Assembly (NCBI GenBank): GCA_038250235.1
Contig: JBBSCO010000001.1
Location: 70,490-134,489, forward strand
Direction: 5' to 3'
Source: JAAUTS01 sp038250235
GTDB taxonomy: Bacteria; Verrucomicrobiota; Verrucomicrobiia; Methylacidiphilales; JAAUTS01
DNA length: 64,000 bases
A model generated the notes under the pieces. The model had not been told where the DNA came from and ran no database searches. It saw only the letters and a list, made by a program, of their open reading frames with translations. The position numbers were made by a program, and so were the translations under genes. Numbering within the stretch: the first letter of the stretch is position 1; each line of letters begins with the position of its first letter. This document shows, one piece after another, positions 8,068 through 17,121 of this stretch.

Positions 8068-9585
8068 TCAATACGATTTGGCAAAGACCACGCGCTGTTT
8101 ACTGGGCTTGCCGCTGAACGGGCAGGTTCCGGCCCCGTTGTCCCCGAACGGAATACAGCGGATGGTGACCTTAAGATCCGTTTTGATCTTTTCTTCCACG
8201 TCAGTATCGCCACACCAGTGGGTCAGTGCGAAGCCTCCATGGATCTCGGGTTTGCTGGCATTCTTCGGGGTAAAGAAGGCATAGAACTCTTCCTTGCTGT
8301 CGATCTTCTGCGTGTGGGTATTACGAAAATCCAAAGCGCGGTCGTAAAGACCTTTCTGGATTTCGGAAAGAATCCCTGACGCCTGTACCACGAAGTCAGC
8401 CTGGGGATAGGACTGTTTCGCTTTGGCGTCCTGGTCGCGACGGCCAACAAAAACGGTTCCGGCAGCAAGATCGCGGGGACCGATTTCCACACGTAGAGGC
8501 ACGCCCTTCTTGATCCAGTCCCAGCTCTTGGCTCCACCCGCTTTATCGCGTGTATCGATTTTGACCCGTAGAAGTTCCCCATCCAACGATTGCATGCGCA
8601 ATTCTCTGGCCAGCTTTTCGCAGGCCTCTAGCACCTGGGCCTTGCTGTCGTCTTTGGGGGTGACGGGCAGGATCACGATCTGGGCCGGGGCAACTTTAGG
8701 AGGCAGCACGAGACCGTTGTCATCGCTGTGTGCCATGAGAAGGGTCCCGATCAGGCGGGTGCTGACACCCCAGCTGGTGGTGTAGGCAAATTCGGGTTCG
8801 TTGTTGCGGTTGGCAAAACTGATGCCCGAGGCTTTGGAAAAATTCTGACCAAGGTAATGGGATGTTCCAGCCTGTACGGATTTGCGGTCCTGCACCATGG
8901 ATTCTATGCAGAGCGTACGCACTGCCCCTGGAAAGCGTTCGCTTTCGCTCTTCTCGCCGGTCAGGACTGGAATGGCCAGATAGTCTTTGGCGAAGCTTTC
9001 ATAGACCTTCAGCATCTTCTCTGTTTCTTCGATGGCCTCAGCGGAGGTTTCGTGCGCAGTGTGGCCTTCCTGCCAGAGGAACTCGGCTGTCCTCAGGAAA
9101 AGGCGCGGACGCATTTCCCATCGGACCACATTGGCCCATTGATTGATGAGGATGGGAAGATCACGGTAGGACTGTACCCAGCGGGCGTAGGCGGCCCCGA
9201 TGATTGTTTCCGAGGTGGGACGGATGATGAGGGGTTCTGTCAGTTTTCCGGCAGGCACGAGTTTGCCGTCAGGACCGGCTTCGAGTCGGTGATGGGTAAC
9301 GACGGCACATTCCTTGGCAAAACCTTCCACATGGGCGGCTTCCTTCTCCAAATAGCTCAAGGGGATGAAAAGGGGAAAGTAGGCGTTCTCGTGGCCTGTC
9401 TCCTTGAACATGCGGTCGAGAGGCTGTTGGATGCGCTCCCAGAGGCCATAGCCCCAGGGTTTTATCACCATACACCCGCGCACTTCAGAGTTTTCGGCCA
9501 GATCTGCGGCGGCGATGACCTGCTGATACCATTCAGGAAAATCCTGGGCACGGGTCGGTTGGATGGCAGTGGTTTCGTTGGCCAT
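8068..9585 (-). CDS. proS: Prolyl-tRNA synthetase, archaeal/eukaryotic type
   Basis: Class II synthetase of 505 residues that charges tRNA-Pro. It is the short ProS form that lacks the bacterial editing insertion and resembles archaeal/eukaryotic enzymes: starts with FPEWYQQVIAAADLAE, RGCMVIKPWGYGLWERIQ, motif 2 around RWEMRPRLFLRTAEFLWQEGHTAH, and a C-terminal zinc-type domain ending in VVFAKSY. The HYLGQNFSKA segment and the anticodon-binding domain (about 285-400) are present. Start at the ATG of MANETTAIQ. A tRNA-Pro gene sits at 63806, not linked to it. Confidence 0.96.
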   Translation of the reverse strand: MANETTAIQPTRAQDFPEWYQQVIAAADLAENSEVRGCMVIKPWGYGLWERIQQPLDRMFKETGHENAYFPLFIPLSYLEKEAAHVEGFAKECAVVTHHRLEAGPDGKLVPAGKLTEPLIIRPTSETIIGAAYARWVQSYRDLPILINQWANVVRWEMRPRLFLRTAEFLWQEGHTAHETSAEAIEETEKMLKVYESFAKDYLAIPVLTGEKSESERFPGAVRTLCIESMVQDRKSVQAGTSHYLGQNFSKASGISFANRNNEPEFAYTTSWGVSTRLIGTLLMAHSDDNGLVLPPKVAPAQIVILPVTPKDDSKAQVLEACEKLARELRMQSLDGELLRVKIDTRDKAGGAKSWDWIKKGVPLRVEIGPRDLAAGTVFVGRRDQDAKAKQSYPQADFVVQASGILSEIQKGLYDRALDFRNTHTQKIDSKEEFYAFFTPKNASKPEIHGGFALTHWCGDTDVEEKIKTDLKVTIRCIPFGDNGAGTCPFSGKPSKQRVVFAKSY

Positions 9586-9638
9586 AAAAAGGAAAAGAGT
9601 ACTGGGGAAAACCTGCTTGAACAGCAGAAAATCAGCTT

Positions 9639-10001
9639 CTAAGGCCGGGGAATCGGCGGCGGGACGATGCGTCCCTGGGGAGTGAGAGCGGCCCAGACCC
9701 AGGAACTACCAAAGAGTGTGATACCTATGATGGCCCAACTTAAGTTCATCAAAAGTTTCTCCGGGGGCATGAGGGTTCCGTTTAGAATTTTTTCGGCAAT
9801 TTCACCGGGAGTCTGCCCGGAATGAAGGATTATGTTGACCAGAATGCCAGCGCCCAAAAGAGTCAGTGCATACCCAGTTACGGACAAGACTAGTTGGCAG
9901 ACACCGGCTTTTTTTCTTCCCGAGCACAAGGTGCCCAGGCCTGGGAAAGCCAAAAGGTTGAGAAGAATGAAAAGAACTTTGAGCATCTGGGCACCCGGCA
10001 T
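9639..10001 (-). CDS. Small hydrophobic membrane protein, unknown
   Basis: About 120 residues with at least three predicted membrane segments (MLKVLFILLNLLAFPGLGTL, LVLSVTGYALTLLGAGILV, LMNLSWAIIGITLFGSSWVW) and a proline-rich C-terminus. I start it at the ATG at 10001, or alternatively 9986, because the longer frame to 10061 would overlap the upstream gene. The glycine-rich first helix followed by GRKKAG resembles short membrane proteins with a TM2-like organisation, but I cannot assign a family. It lies 53 nt upstream of proS on the same strand. Confidence 0.6.
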   Translation of the reverse strand: MPGAQMLKVLFILLNLLAFPGLGTLCSGRKKAGVCQLVLSVTGYALTLLGAGILVNIILHSGQTPGEIAEKILNGTLMPPEKLLMNLSWAIIGITLFGSSWVWAALTPQGRIVPPPIPRP

Positions 10002-10012
10002 TTTCCAGGTAT

Positions 10013-10285
10013 TCAGGTAGAGAGTTTGCTCCACAGAGTAATCAGGCTGACCAGAATGCAAAAAAAGATGGGAATCAGGGTAATTTTGAGCTCTTTTCCC
10101 AAAGAAAAAGCAAGTCGCCCAAGAGCACAGCTTTCCGGGATCCCTTTTCTTTTGAGATCAAGGGAACATTCAATCCGGGCCCGCTTATTCCGTATTTCTG
10201 AGAAAGGCAAGATCAGGATCAGACAAACTGAAATCCAAACCCAAAATAGGGCAGGGATAAAGTGGAGAAAGTTGACGTCGGACAT
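10013..10285 (-). CDS. Small two-helix membrane protein, unknown
   Basis: 90 residues with an N-terminal membrane helix (FIPALFWVWISVCLILILPF), a basic cysteine-containing middle (IRNKRARIECSLDLKRKG) and a C-terminal helix (ITLIPIFFCILVSLITLW). It is immediately upstream of the membrane protein at 9639-10001 (11 nt gap), and the two probably form a short operon leading into proS. No family recognised. It could be spurious, but its amphipathic helix-loop-helix layout and its operon position argue for a real gene. Confidence 0.5.
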   Translation of the reverse strand: MSDVNFLHFIPALFWVWISVCLILILPFSEIRNKRARIECSLDLKRKGIPESCALGRLAFSLGKELKITLIPIFFCILVSLITLWSKLST

Positions 10286-10495
10286 CTACAAAGTATGGCG
10301 TAAACCGAAGCATTCTCCACATCAAAAATTCCTTGCTGATCTTCAGGCCTTGGTAATGCAATACCAGAGAGCAAAAAAAACTGTCTGGAACGGATTTTGG
10401 GTTATTGACCGGCTTAGCAGCAAGAAGTCTTGACCGGTTCCGACCACTTAAATAAGAATCAACCGATAGCATTTCCTGCCTTGCAAATATCTGCC

Positions 10496-11905
10496 ATGAA
10501 CACTACTCCTCCAACCGTCTGCATTTTGGGAGCAGGCCCATCTGGTATTGCAGCAGCCTTTTTTGCCCAGCGAAAAGGTCTTCGTGTTGTTTTGATCGAA
10601 GAAAAAGACTGGGTAGGTGGGAAGGGGGCCAGCCGCAAGGTGGATGACTATATTTTCGATTTTGGTCCCCATGCCTACCATCCGAAGAGTGCTGTCATCA
10701 ATGAGTTGGTCAGGTCCCACTCCGGGGCTGACTATCTAAAAACAACTGTTAGGATGGAGCTGATCCTGAAGGGGAAGAACATGAACTACCCCTTTAACTT
10801 CAAAGAAGCTTTATGGAAGTTCAACCCGTTCTTTTCCCTCAAAATTCTTGGGGATTATCTGCTGGCCAAGGTAAGGAATTTTTTTACTCCGCTTCCCGAG
10901 AAATCTTTTCGGGATTGGGGCCTGAAACAATACGGGAAAACTCTTTACGACCTCTGTTTTGGCAATTACACCGAAAGGGTGTGGAAAGTGCCGGCTGGAC
11001 AACTTTCCGTGGAGCTTGCCCGACGTAAGTTGCCCCGGTTCAGCATCCTATCCCTTTTGCATGATCTGATTTATAGAAAAGGGAAGCTGCACTCGCACAT
11101 TTTCACCAACGAACTGGGTTACCACCGTGATGGGATGGGTAGTGTTTATGAGAAAATTGTGGAAGGTATCATTGGAAGAGGGGGGGAGTTGCTGAACGGA
11201 TCGAAGCCCCTAAAGCTCCAGCACCATGCTAATGGAAACGGTTTTTCTCTTGAACTTGAAGGAACTGGGAAGCCTCCTATTTACTGTGATTATGTCATTT
11301 CGAGTATCCCTTTGCCGGAATTGCTTACTGTTTTGGGTCGAAGTGACGGGCGTTTTTTGCCCTTGGCCCCGAGACTCTCTTTCCGCCATATCCTGTTGAT
11401 TTACGTGGTGCTGGAGATCCCCCGTTTTTCAAGAGCCCATTGGACCTATCTGGTGGACGACCGTTTTCATTTCCACAGAATCTCCGAGCAAAAAAATCTT
11501 TCAGCAGCTTGCGCTCCTCCGGACAAAACCGTGTTGACCATGGAGATCAGCTGTAGCGGGGAAGATCCGATGTGGAACTGGGAGCCCCACCAGTTCCGTG
11601 AAATGGTGAAGAGGGATCTGGCTTTTTTCAAAATCCCGGACGAGTCCATTCTCAACCTCTACAGCTCCAAGCTTGAGGATGCGTATCCGATCTATGCCAT
11701 CGGCTTTGAAAAAGGCCTGGCTAGTTGTCTGGAGGAACTGGCCTCGGTTCCCGGATTGATCACAACCGGTAGGCAGGGACTTTTCCTCGATATTGATATG
11801 CATGACGCCATGGTTCTGGGCGAGAAGGCAGTGGAGAGTGTTTTGTCGGGATCGGTTGCCACATTCTACAAGGAGAACAGCGTTCTTCTTAGGCGCCCCT
11901 TATAA
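10496..11905 (+). CDS. FAD-dependent amine-oxidase-like protein (protoporphyrinogen oxidase/UDP-galactopyranose mutase-like)
   Basis: 469-residue flavoprotein with an N-terminal dinucleotide-binding motif (VCILGAGPSGIAAAFFAQR, then IEEKDWVGGKGASRKVDDYIFDFGPHAYHP). Conserved LKQYGKTLYDLCFGNYTERVWKVP and a C-terminal FAD-contact segment (VPGLITTGRQGLFLDIDMHDAMVLG) place it with NAD(P)-binding amine oxidases often found in polysaccharide clusters. The ATG at 10496 begins MNTTPPTVC, and the 22 upstream codons do not resemble the family. Its neighbours are nucleotide-sugar and glycosyltransferase genes, so a sugar-modifying role is more likely than haem synthesis. Its 3' end overlaps the convergent reductase gene by 17 bp. 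Confidence 0.82.
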   Translation: MNTTPPTVCILGAGPSGIAAAFFAQRKGLRVVLIEEKDWVGGKGASRKVDDYIFDFGPHAYHPKSAVINELVRSHSGADYLKTTVRMELILKGKNMNYPFNFKEALWKFNPFFSLKILGDYLLAKVRNFFTPLPEKSFRDWGLKQYGKTLYDLCFGNYTERVWKVPAGQLSVELARRKLPRFSILSLLHDLIYRKGKLHSHIFTNELGYHRDGMGSVYEKIVEGIIGRGGELLNGSKPLKLQHHANGNGFSLELEGTGKPPIYCDYVISSIPLPELLTVLGRSDGRFLPLAPRLSFRHILLIYVVLEIPRFSRAHWTYLVDDRFHFHRISEQKNLSAACAPPDKTVLTMEISCSGEDPMWNWEPHQFREMVKRDLAFFKIPDESILNLYSSKLEDAYPIYAIGFEKGLASCLEELASVPGLITTGRQGLFLDIDMHDAMVLGEKAVESVLSGSVATFYKENSVLLRRPL

Positions 11906-12758
11906 CACGGGTGCTGTACCAGGTTCGGTATTCTTCGAGCATCGCAGTCACGGGCGGAACCGTGTAGTTGATGTCCGTACGCAGGGAACGCAGGCTTCTG
12001 TCGATACATGGAATATCGGAGGTTGTGACTAGCGTTTCCTTGCTGTAAACCTCACGGATTTTCAACAGTAGATCGTTTTTCGAAAGCCTATCGCCTCCCA
12101 GATGTAGCAGGCCTGTGATTTCATTCCGTACGGCATAAGCCAGGAAACGGACCAGTTCCAAGGTAGTTACGCCATTCCAAAAGACCTTCTGATAACCTTC
12201 CACAGGAAGTTTTGAGAAAAGAAACCAATCCAGCAAACCATCTGCAGTCACCAGCGAGTGTCCGATTAACGAAGTCCGGATGCAGAGGTGGGGTGGGTGA
12301 AAAACTTCTCCCAGGATTTTTCCAAAACCGTAGGCATCCGTGGCATCAGGTACGGATTTTTCCGTGTACGAACCTTTGTCGCCCAGAAATACACCATCGC
12401 TGCTGATCTGGATCAGACGGCTGCCGTTGTTTTTTTTGTCCAGTTCATCCGCCAGAAGACGGGGAAATGTTGCATTCAGGTACAAAAGTTCATCAGGATT
12501 TGATCCTGGCCGGGACGCTTTTCCAGCGATGGCATTGATCACCGTGACATTGCCCAGGGATTTGAGCCAACGTGTGAACGTTTTTGTTTCCCGGACATCC
12601 AACAACGTGAGATTCTGGTCAATGGCCTGGATGCCCGTTGGCCGTTTAGCCTGGCAGTGGATGGATCCAGAATAAACTTCCAGAAAGTGGAGGGCCGCCA
12701 CATGTCCGAGCATTCCTCCCGATCCCAGAATAACCAGTGCCCGTGGCTGTTTCCTCAT
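11889..12758 (-). CDS. RmlD-like NAD(P)-dependent sugar reductase
   Basis: 289-residue extended short-chain dehydrogenase of the dTDP-4-dehydrorhamnose reductase type. The Rossmann start is ALVILGSGGMLGHVAALHF. NAIAGKASRPGSNPDELLYLNATFPRLLADE corresponds to the substrate-binding region, and SSDGVFLGDKGSYTEKS plus DAYGFGKILGE holds the Ser/Tyr/Lys active site. I prefer the ATG at 12758, five bases after the methyltransferase stop; a longer start at 12800 would overlap that gene. It likely makes a deoxy- or methyl-deoxysugar precursor together with the methyltransferase upstream. Tail-to-tail overlap with the FAD gene is 17 bp. Confidence 0.85.
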   Translation of the reverse strand: MRKQPRALVILGSGGMLGHVAALHFLEVYSGSIHCQAKRPTGIQAIDQNLTLLDVRETKTFTRWLKSLGNVTVINAIAGKASRPGSNPDELLYLNATFPRLLADELDKKNNGSRLIQISSDGVFLGDKGSYTEKSVPDATDAYGFGKILGEVFHPPHLCIRTSLIGHSLVTADGLLDWFLFSKLPVEGYQKVFWNGVTTLELVRFLAYAVRNEITGLLHLGGDRLSKNDLLLKIREVYSKETLVTTSDIPCIDRSLRSLRTDINYTVPPVTAMLEEYRTWYSTRVIRGA

Positions 12759-12763
12759 CGCTA

Positions 12764-14008
12764 TCAGAGTATCCGTGGTTCCGGCAAAGGAACGATCCAT
12801 TTTCCACCCCTCTCAGTGAAGGTAACCTCTTTGCGCATGATTTCTTCCAAATAGTTGTAAGCGAATACTACGGCATAGTCCGGAGGATCTTCCCGGAAAA
12901 CATCGGCAGTAACAATGGGATTGTGCGTGCCCGGCATCACTCGTCCGATACGTTCCCGGGAATTGTCCACAACATAGGAAAGTATGTCCGGAGTCAGGGA
13001 TGACATGTTGACATGAACGCTGGCCCGCCCCGAGGCACCGTAGCCGACCACGCGTTTACCTTCGGCATTCAGGGTCTTCACCAAATGGTGTAGCCTGGCG
13101 CTTTTTTCCCGGACTAAAGCTCCAAAGTTGTCGAAGGTCTTTTCCAGGTCAAAACCGCGGCTCTTTTCTTCGCTTAAATAAATCTGGAGGCGCTTCTCGA
13201 TCGGTTGAGGAGATGGGTTACTGTTTCGTTGCACATGAACCCGGATCGAGCCGCAGTGGGTGGAAACGCGGATCACATCAAAAATATGCATCCCGAAGAG
13301 GGCGAAAAACTTTTTCAGGGCGTGAACGGAATGATACATCAGATGCTCGTGGTAGATCATGTCGTATTGGCACCCATCCAAAAGGTCGAAGAGGCATTGC
13401 ACTTCAAAAAGAAATACTCCGTGTGGGGCCAGAAGATGGTCGATGCCATCCATCACGCCATGTAGATCGTCGATATGGGCGAAAACATTGTTGGCACTAA
13501 TGGCGTCTGAGGCGCCCTGTTCACTTCGTATGACCCTTGCCAACCCAAGATCAAAAAAATCATTATAAATGTGGCAACCTCGCGACCGGGCAACAGCAGC
13601 TATATTTTCTGCGGGTTCAACTCCGACGGCACGGACGGAATATTCGTGCAGTGGTTTGAGTAGCACGCCGTCATTGCAACCGATTTCGACCACCAAAGCC
13701 CCGGGTTTTAGAAAGCGTCCTGTGATTTCCTTGGCATAATCCTGGAAATGTCTGGAAAGTGTGGCCGTGCTGGAGGCCAGATACCGGTAGTCTTTGAAGA
13801 GGATTTGTGGGTTGACGGTTTCGAGAATCTGCACTTCGTGACAGTTCCGGCAGAAGGAAAGAGTCAGAGGATACTTTCTTTCTGATGGCACGTTTCCAGG
13901 CAACAGAAAGCCTCCCGCGGGCGGGGTTTCTCCCAAGGCCAGAAAAGGATGCAGACCCGATGAATGGCACAGGCGGCAGGTGGTTCTAGAGTGCCAGTTT
14001 TCTTTCAT
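12764..14008 (-). CDS. Sugar C-methyltransferase (zinc-binding N-domain)
   Basis: 414-residue SAM-dependent methyltransferase with the three-part layout of NDP-hexose C-methyltransferases. It has an N-terminal zinc-binding domain (CRLCHSS and CRNCHEVQI), a central methyltransferase domain (GALVVEIGCNDGVLLKPL), and a C-terminal domain (GKRVVGYGASGRASVHVN...YVVDNSRERIGRVMPG). It probably adds a C-methyl branch to a 4-keto sugar nucleotide. Five bases separate it from the RmlD-like gene, which would perform the following 4-keto reduction; this is classic deoxysugar logic. The GT39-like gene is 19 nt upstream. Confidence 0.9.
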   Translation of the reverse strand: MKENWHSRTTCRLCHSSGLHPFLALGETPPAGGFLLPGNVPSERKYPLTLSFCRNCHEVQILETVNPQILFKDYRYLASSTATLSRHFQDYAKEITGRFLKPGALVVEIGCNDGVLLKPLHEYSVRAVGVEPAENIAAVARSRGCHIYNDFFDLGLARVIRSEQGASDAISANNVFAHIDDLHGVMDGIDHLLAPHGVFLFEVQCLFDLLDGCQYDMIYHEHLMYHSVHALKKFFALFGMHIFDVIRVSTHCGSIRVHVQRNSNPSPQPIEKRLQIYLSEEKSRGFDLEKTFDNFGALVREKSARLHHLVKTLNAEGKRVVGYGASGRASVHVNMSSLTPDILSYVVDNSRERIGRVMPGTHNPIVTADVFREDPPDYAVVFAYNYLEEIMRKEVTFTERGGKWIVPLPEPRIL

Positions 14009-14027
14009 ACGTGGGGGAAGCTGTTGT

Positions 14028-16070
14028 TCAGTAAAAAGTGACTTCCTTGACGTGCATCAAAACCTTAACGAAGTCTGGCTGCCCGTCTTCCCGCATTTCC
14101 AGACGGACGGAGCGGGCATTTCCTTCGAGTCCCTTGAAGTCAAGGCGGAGGAAGGGGAAGGTCGGGTTGTCTTTTTTCAGTTTCATTGAAAAATTTCCGA
14201 TCTCGGCCCCTTTGTCGTTCTTGATGATGGCCGTCAGAATGTTTTCCTGGCTGAATCCCACCTCCACCCCGTTTAGTTTTCTGTTGCTGGGGAAATCGAT
14301 TTCCAGAACAAAGGGGTGGCCTCCGGCACCGCGCAGAACAGCAAGCCTGTTTCTATCAAAAAACATAGTGCTGTCCCCGATATCCAGGGGGCAGTTCCTG
14401 ATGACCCAGGTCTCCCCGGAGGGAACCACCAAGGTGCTTTCGCGCAGCTGCAGCAGTTCGTAGGCTGCTATTTTAAAAAGGCGTTTGGCGTCGGACGAAT
14501 ACTTCAACCGGACAAAGTGGAAGCCAGGGGTGCCGTCGGGATATAGGACGATTTTCCCCAGATCCTGGTAGGACACCATCGGGGATTTCTGTATTTCCTT
14601 ATACTGTTCATGTGTGACGACAAAAGGACCTCCCGGCAGTTCTATCTCGTTGTGGATGTAATATTCATAGTCCTGCAGTTTTACATTTTCCGGCGATTCA
14701 AAAAATTGGAGCAGGTATTCCGGACTGTTCATCCATCTGGTTGAGAGATGGACAGTCTCATTTGGGTTCTGTTTCAGGTATTCGGGAATGGCGTCACGTA
14801 TGACTTCTTTGGAGCCCCAGGCCAGGCCGAACAAGCCAAAATTGTTGAACCAGCGTGGGCCATTTTTGAGGGAATCAAACGTCAGAAAAAAAGTATAGAA
14901 TCCTAATAACACAAAAATAGCAGAATAAAGGGCCTGGCGGACATGGAAGAGTTTTACGCGCTGCAGAAGAAAATCCCCCCCAATCATGATCATCATACAG
15001 GCCGGCACCAGAAACGTCATGTTCCGGGTAATGACAGGCTCCACAAAAGCCGAACCGGCGGAAGAAGCTGCGATCAAAATAAGGATGAGCCGTGAGGATG
15101 GCTTTTTGATGTGGAAAAGACTGAGGGCCAAACCCAGATAGAGCAGGGGTGCCGTGACCGGAAGCAGATGGCCATGCATGGCCAGACGGTGCCTGAGATT
15201 GCTGCCCTCCCAGGCAAACCAGAAGTCGTGACTGAAACCCTTGACGTACGTGCTCAGAATCAGGTGCATTCTTGAGAAAAAAGGCATTTCGTTCGAGAGT
15301 GACAGGGAATAGTCTTGGATATGTTTTCCGGGAGAATCGGGATAGTTTCTGAAAAACAGAAACAAAGGAACAAGAAACAGACAGGAGAGGGCGAATGCTT
15401 TCAACACTGTCCTGTAATGTTTCAGGTGGTGTTTGAAATCCGAGAACAGAAGCAGCACGGATGTTACCAGCATTATAAGCGGGCCGGCGGAATAGGAGTA
15501 GAGGGTGAGAGCCCCGAATCCAGAGGCCCAATAGAGGGCATTTGTTTTTCCTGAAAGATAATCCAAATAAAAATAGCAGAACCAGATGTAGAACACCACG
15601 GTGTAGACACATTCAAAGGCCGTTCGCGAATGAAGAAACCAGGCTGGCATTGTCACCATAACAAGGGGAGCCAGCCACCAACCCTGGCAGTTGAAGTGAC
15701 GTTTCAGAATAAGGGCAAGTCCGAACACTGCCCAGGCAGTCAGAAGCGCGGCTGAACCCCGCACCGCCGTTATGCTGTGGCCGAAGAGCAACCACCCGGG
15801 CATCTGGATGTAGTGGGCAATGGAGACAAAGCGATACCAGGGACCCTCGGCGGTTACTGGCAGAAAATGTCCGTGTTCATCAAAAAAACCATTCTTCCAC
15901 AGGGCGGCGGCCCGCACTTGTTCCGCCGCTTCATCAGTAAAAAAATAGACGGGGAAATTCTCAAGAGAGATGAGGCGCGTGAAGAGGTAGATGGAAAGAC
16001 CGGCCAGAAAAAGAATCTGGCTTTCCCTTCGGCCCAAAAAAACCAGGACGTTTTTCCAAGAAATATTCAC
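14028..16070 (-). CDS. Polytopic membrane glycosyltransferase, GT39/ArnT-like
   Basis: 680 residues. The first about 400 contain roughly ten hydrophobic segments, and the last about 250 form a soluble, presumably periplasmic domain. The acidic motif FTDEAAEQVRAAAL after the first helix matches the essential acidic residue in the first periplasmic loop of dolichyl/undecaprenyl-phosphate-sugar glycosyltransferases. It would transfer a lipid-linked sugar to a surface polymer or protein. It sits in a same-strand run with a DUF4380 protein and a GT4 upstream and a methyltransferase and reductase downstream. Donor and acceptor cannot be read from sequence. Confidence 0.82.
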   Translation of the reverse strand: MNISWKNVLVFLGRRESQILFLAGLSIYLFTRLISLENFPVYFFTDEAAEQVRAAALWKNGFFDEHGHFLPVTAEGPWYRFVSIAHYIQMPGWLLFGHSITAVRGSAALLTAWAVFGLALILKRHFNCQGWWLAPLVMVTMPAWFLHSRTAFECVYTVVFYIWFCYFYLDYLSGKTNALYWASGFGALTLYSYSAGPLIMLVTSVLLLFSDFKHHLKHYRTVLKAFALSCLFLVPLFLFFRNYPDSPGKHIQDYSLSLSNEMPFFSRMHLILSTYVKGFSHDFWFAWEGSNLRHRLAMHGHLLPVTAPLLYLGLALSLFHIKKPSSRLILILIAASSAGSAFVEPVITRNMTFLVPACMMIMIGGDFLLQRVKLFHVRQALYSAIFVLLGFYTFFLTFDSLKNGPRWFNNFGLFGLAWGSKEVIRDAIPEYLKQNPNETVHLSTRWMNSPEYLLQFFESPENVKLQDYEYYIHNEIELPGGPFVVTHEQYKEIQKSPMVSYQDLGKIVLYPDGTPGFHFVRLKYSSDAKRLFKIAAYELLQLRESTLVVPSGETWVIRNCPLDIGDSTMFFDRNRLAVLRGAGGHPFVLEIDFPSNRKLNGVEVGFSQENILTAIIKNDKGAEIGNFSMKLKKDNPTFPFLRLDFKGLEGNARSVRLEMREDGQPDFVKVLMHVKEVTFY

Positions 16071-16206
16071 ACAATCGCAGCTCAGAGCCTAAGATTGTAG
16101 GTCTGTCGTTGGCAAGAGCGCAATTGTCCAAAGGAGGGGGTTACCAACAGGAATGGTTTGCGGCCGTAGAGAAGAAAAAATTATTTTTGCCTCGCCCGCC
16201 GTGCGG

Positions 16207-17109
16207 TCACTGCACGAGATCCAGCAGCGAGGTGCTTTTCCAGTCAATATCCCCGCTTTTTTTCAAAATCCAGGTTTCTGTATGTTCAGACGTTTGGTTT
16301 CTCTTGAGGAAGGACAGGGGGGCAACGCTTTCCAGCTCCAGCATTTCTTCATTGCTGAAGAGCTCGAAGTTCACCCCCATATCGGGATAACCTGCCTCGA
16401 TGGAATTTTCGGAGAATGGAATGGTTTTGGCAAAAAGGGTGTCGCCCAATTGGTAGCCGACCCAGCCTGTCCTGTGCAGGAGCCCGAACTTGGTCGGTCC
16501 CGCATCGCTCCGTTGTTGAACCAGAATGTTTGGCCATGACCAATTGTAGCGGGCATCCAAGACATCCGTATAAGGCCAGAGAACCAGGCGGCGGTTTGGC
16601 AGGAGATCCGCAGGGTGTGTTCCTTTTTCCGGTTGGGGAATCACGGCCAGGCCGCCCGGTGCCATCACGCTGAGGGCCCAGGGCGCGATGGCGAAGTCCA
16701 GATCCCTTGTGGCCACAATACGGTGGGTTAAGGTTACTCTGTCTTTATCCGCATCCAGCCGCACTTCAAGCTCTTTGTTCCAGCCACTTTCAAGATTGGC
16801 TCCGGAGCTGATTTTGTAGTGGTTGGGTCCGATTTTTTTATAGGGAACCGGTTTATTGTCTGGCGCATAAGTGTAGCCATTCTCGGGTGATTCCGGGGAA
16901 ATCCAGAATCGGTGGCCGCCGCGTATCTTCCATTCAGCTTCGCCACTTTTGCCCAGCTGGTCGGGATATTCCTTAAAGACGTTGGGGCCGCCGACGTGGG
17001 CCAGACGGATAACACGCGGTCCAACGTCGAGACTGATGACGAGTTCGATGCTTCCGTTGTTGAGGTGAAGGTTGTTGTTCCAGCCGTGGGACACGATGAT
17101 TTCAGGCAT
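16207..17109 (-). CDS. DUF4380-like, aldose-1-epimerase-fold protein
   Basis: 300-residue beta-rich protein with the DUF4380-type opening: NGSIELVISLDVGPRVIRLAHVGG, KIRGGHRFWISPE, then conserved YKKIGPNHYKISS and LTHRIVATRDLDFAIAPWALSVMAPGG. The fold is probably the galactose-mutarotase sandwich that binds carbohydrate. No signal peptide is seen, so it is likely cytoplasmic. It lies 12 nt downstream of a GT4 gene, which points to a role with saccharides; the reaction is unknown. The 136-nt gap after it (16071-16206) shows no clear terminator. Confidence 0.75.
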   Translation of the reverse strand: MPEIIVSHGWNNNLHLNNGSIELVISLDVGPRVIRLAHVGGPNVFKEYPDQLGKSGEAEWKIRGGHRFWISPESPENGYTYAPDNKPVPYKKIGPNHYKISSGANLESGWNKELEVRLDADKDRVTLTHRIVATRDLDFAIAPWALSVMAPGGLAVIPQPEKGTHPADLLPNRRLVLWPYTDVLDARYNWSWPNILVQQRSDAGPTKFGLLHRTGWVGYQLGDTLFAKTIPFSENSIEAGYPDMGVNFELFSNEEMLELESVAPLSFLKRNQTSEHTETWILKKSGDIDWKSTSLLDLVQ

Positions 17110-17121
17110 ATGCTGTTTCAG

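Noticed and set aside
8728..9642. 304-codon open frame on the plus strand opposite proS
   Set aside because: The opposite strand encodes an unmistakable prolyl-tRNA synthetase. The frame is the antisense shadow of GC-biased codons, with no motif.
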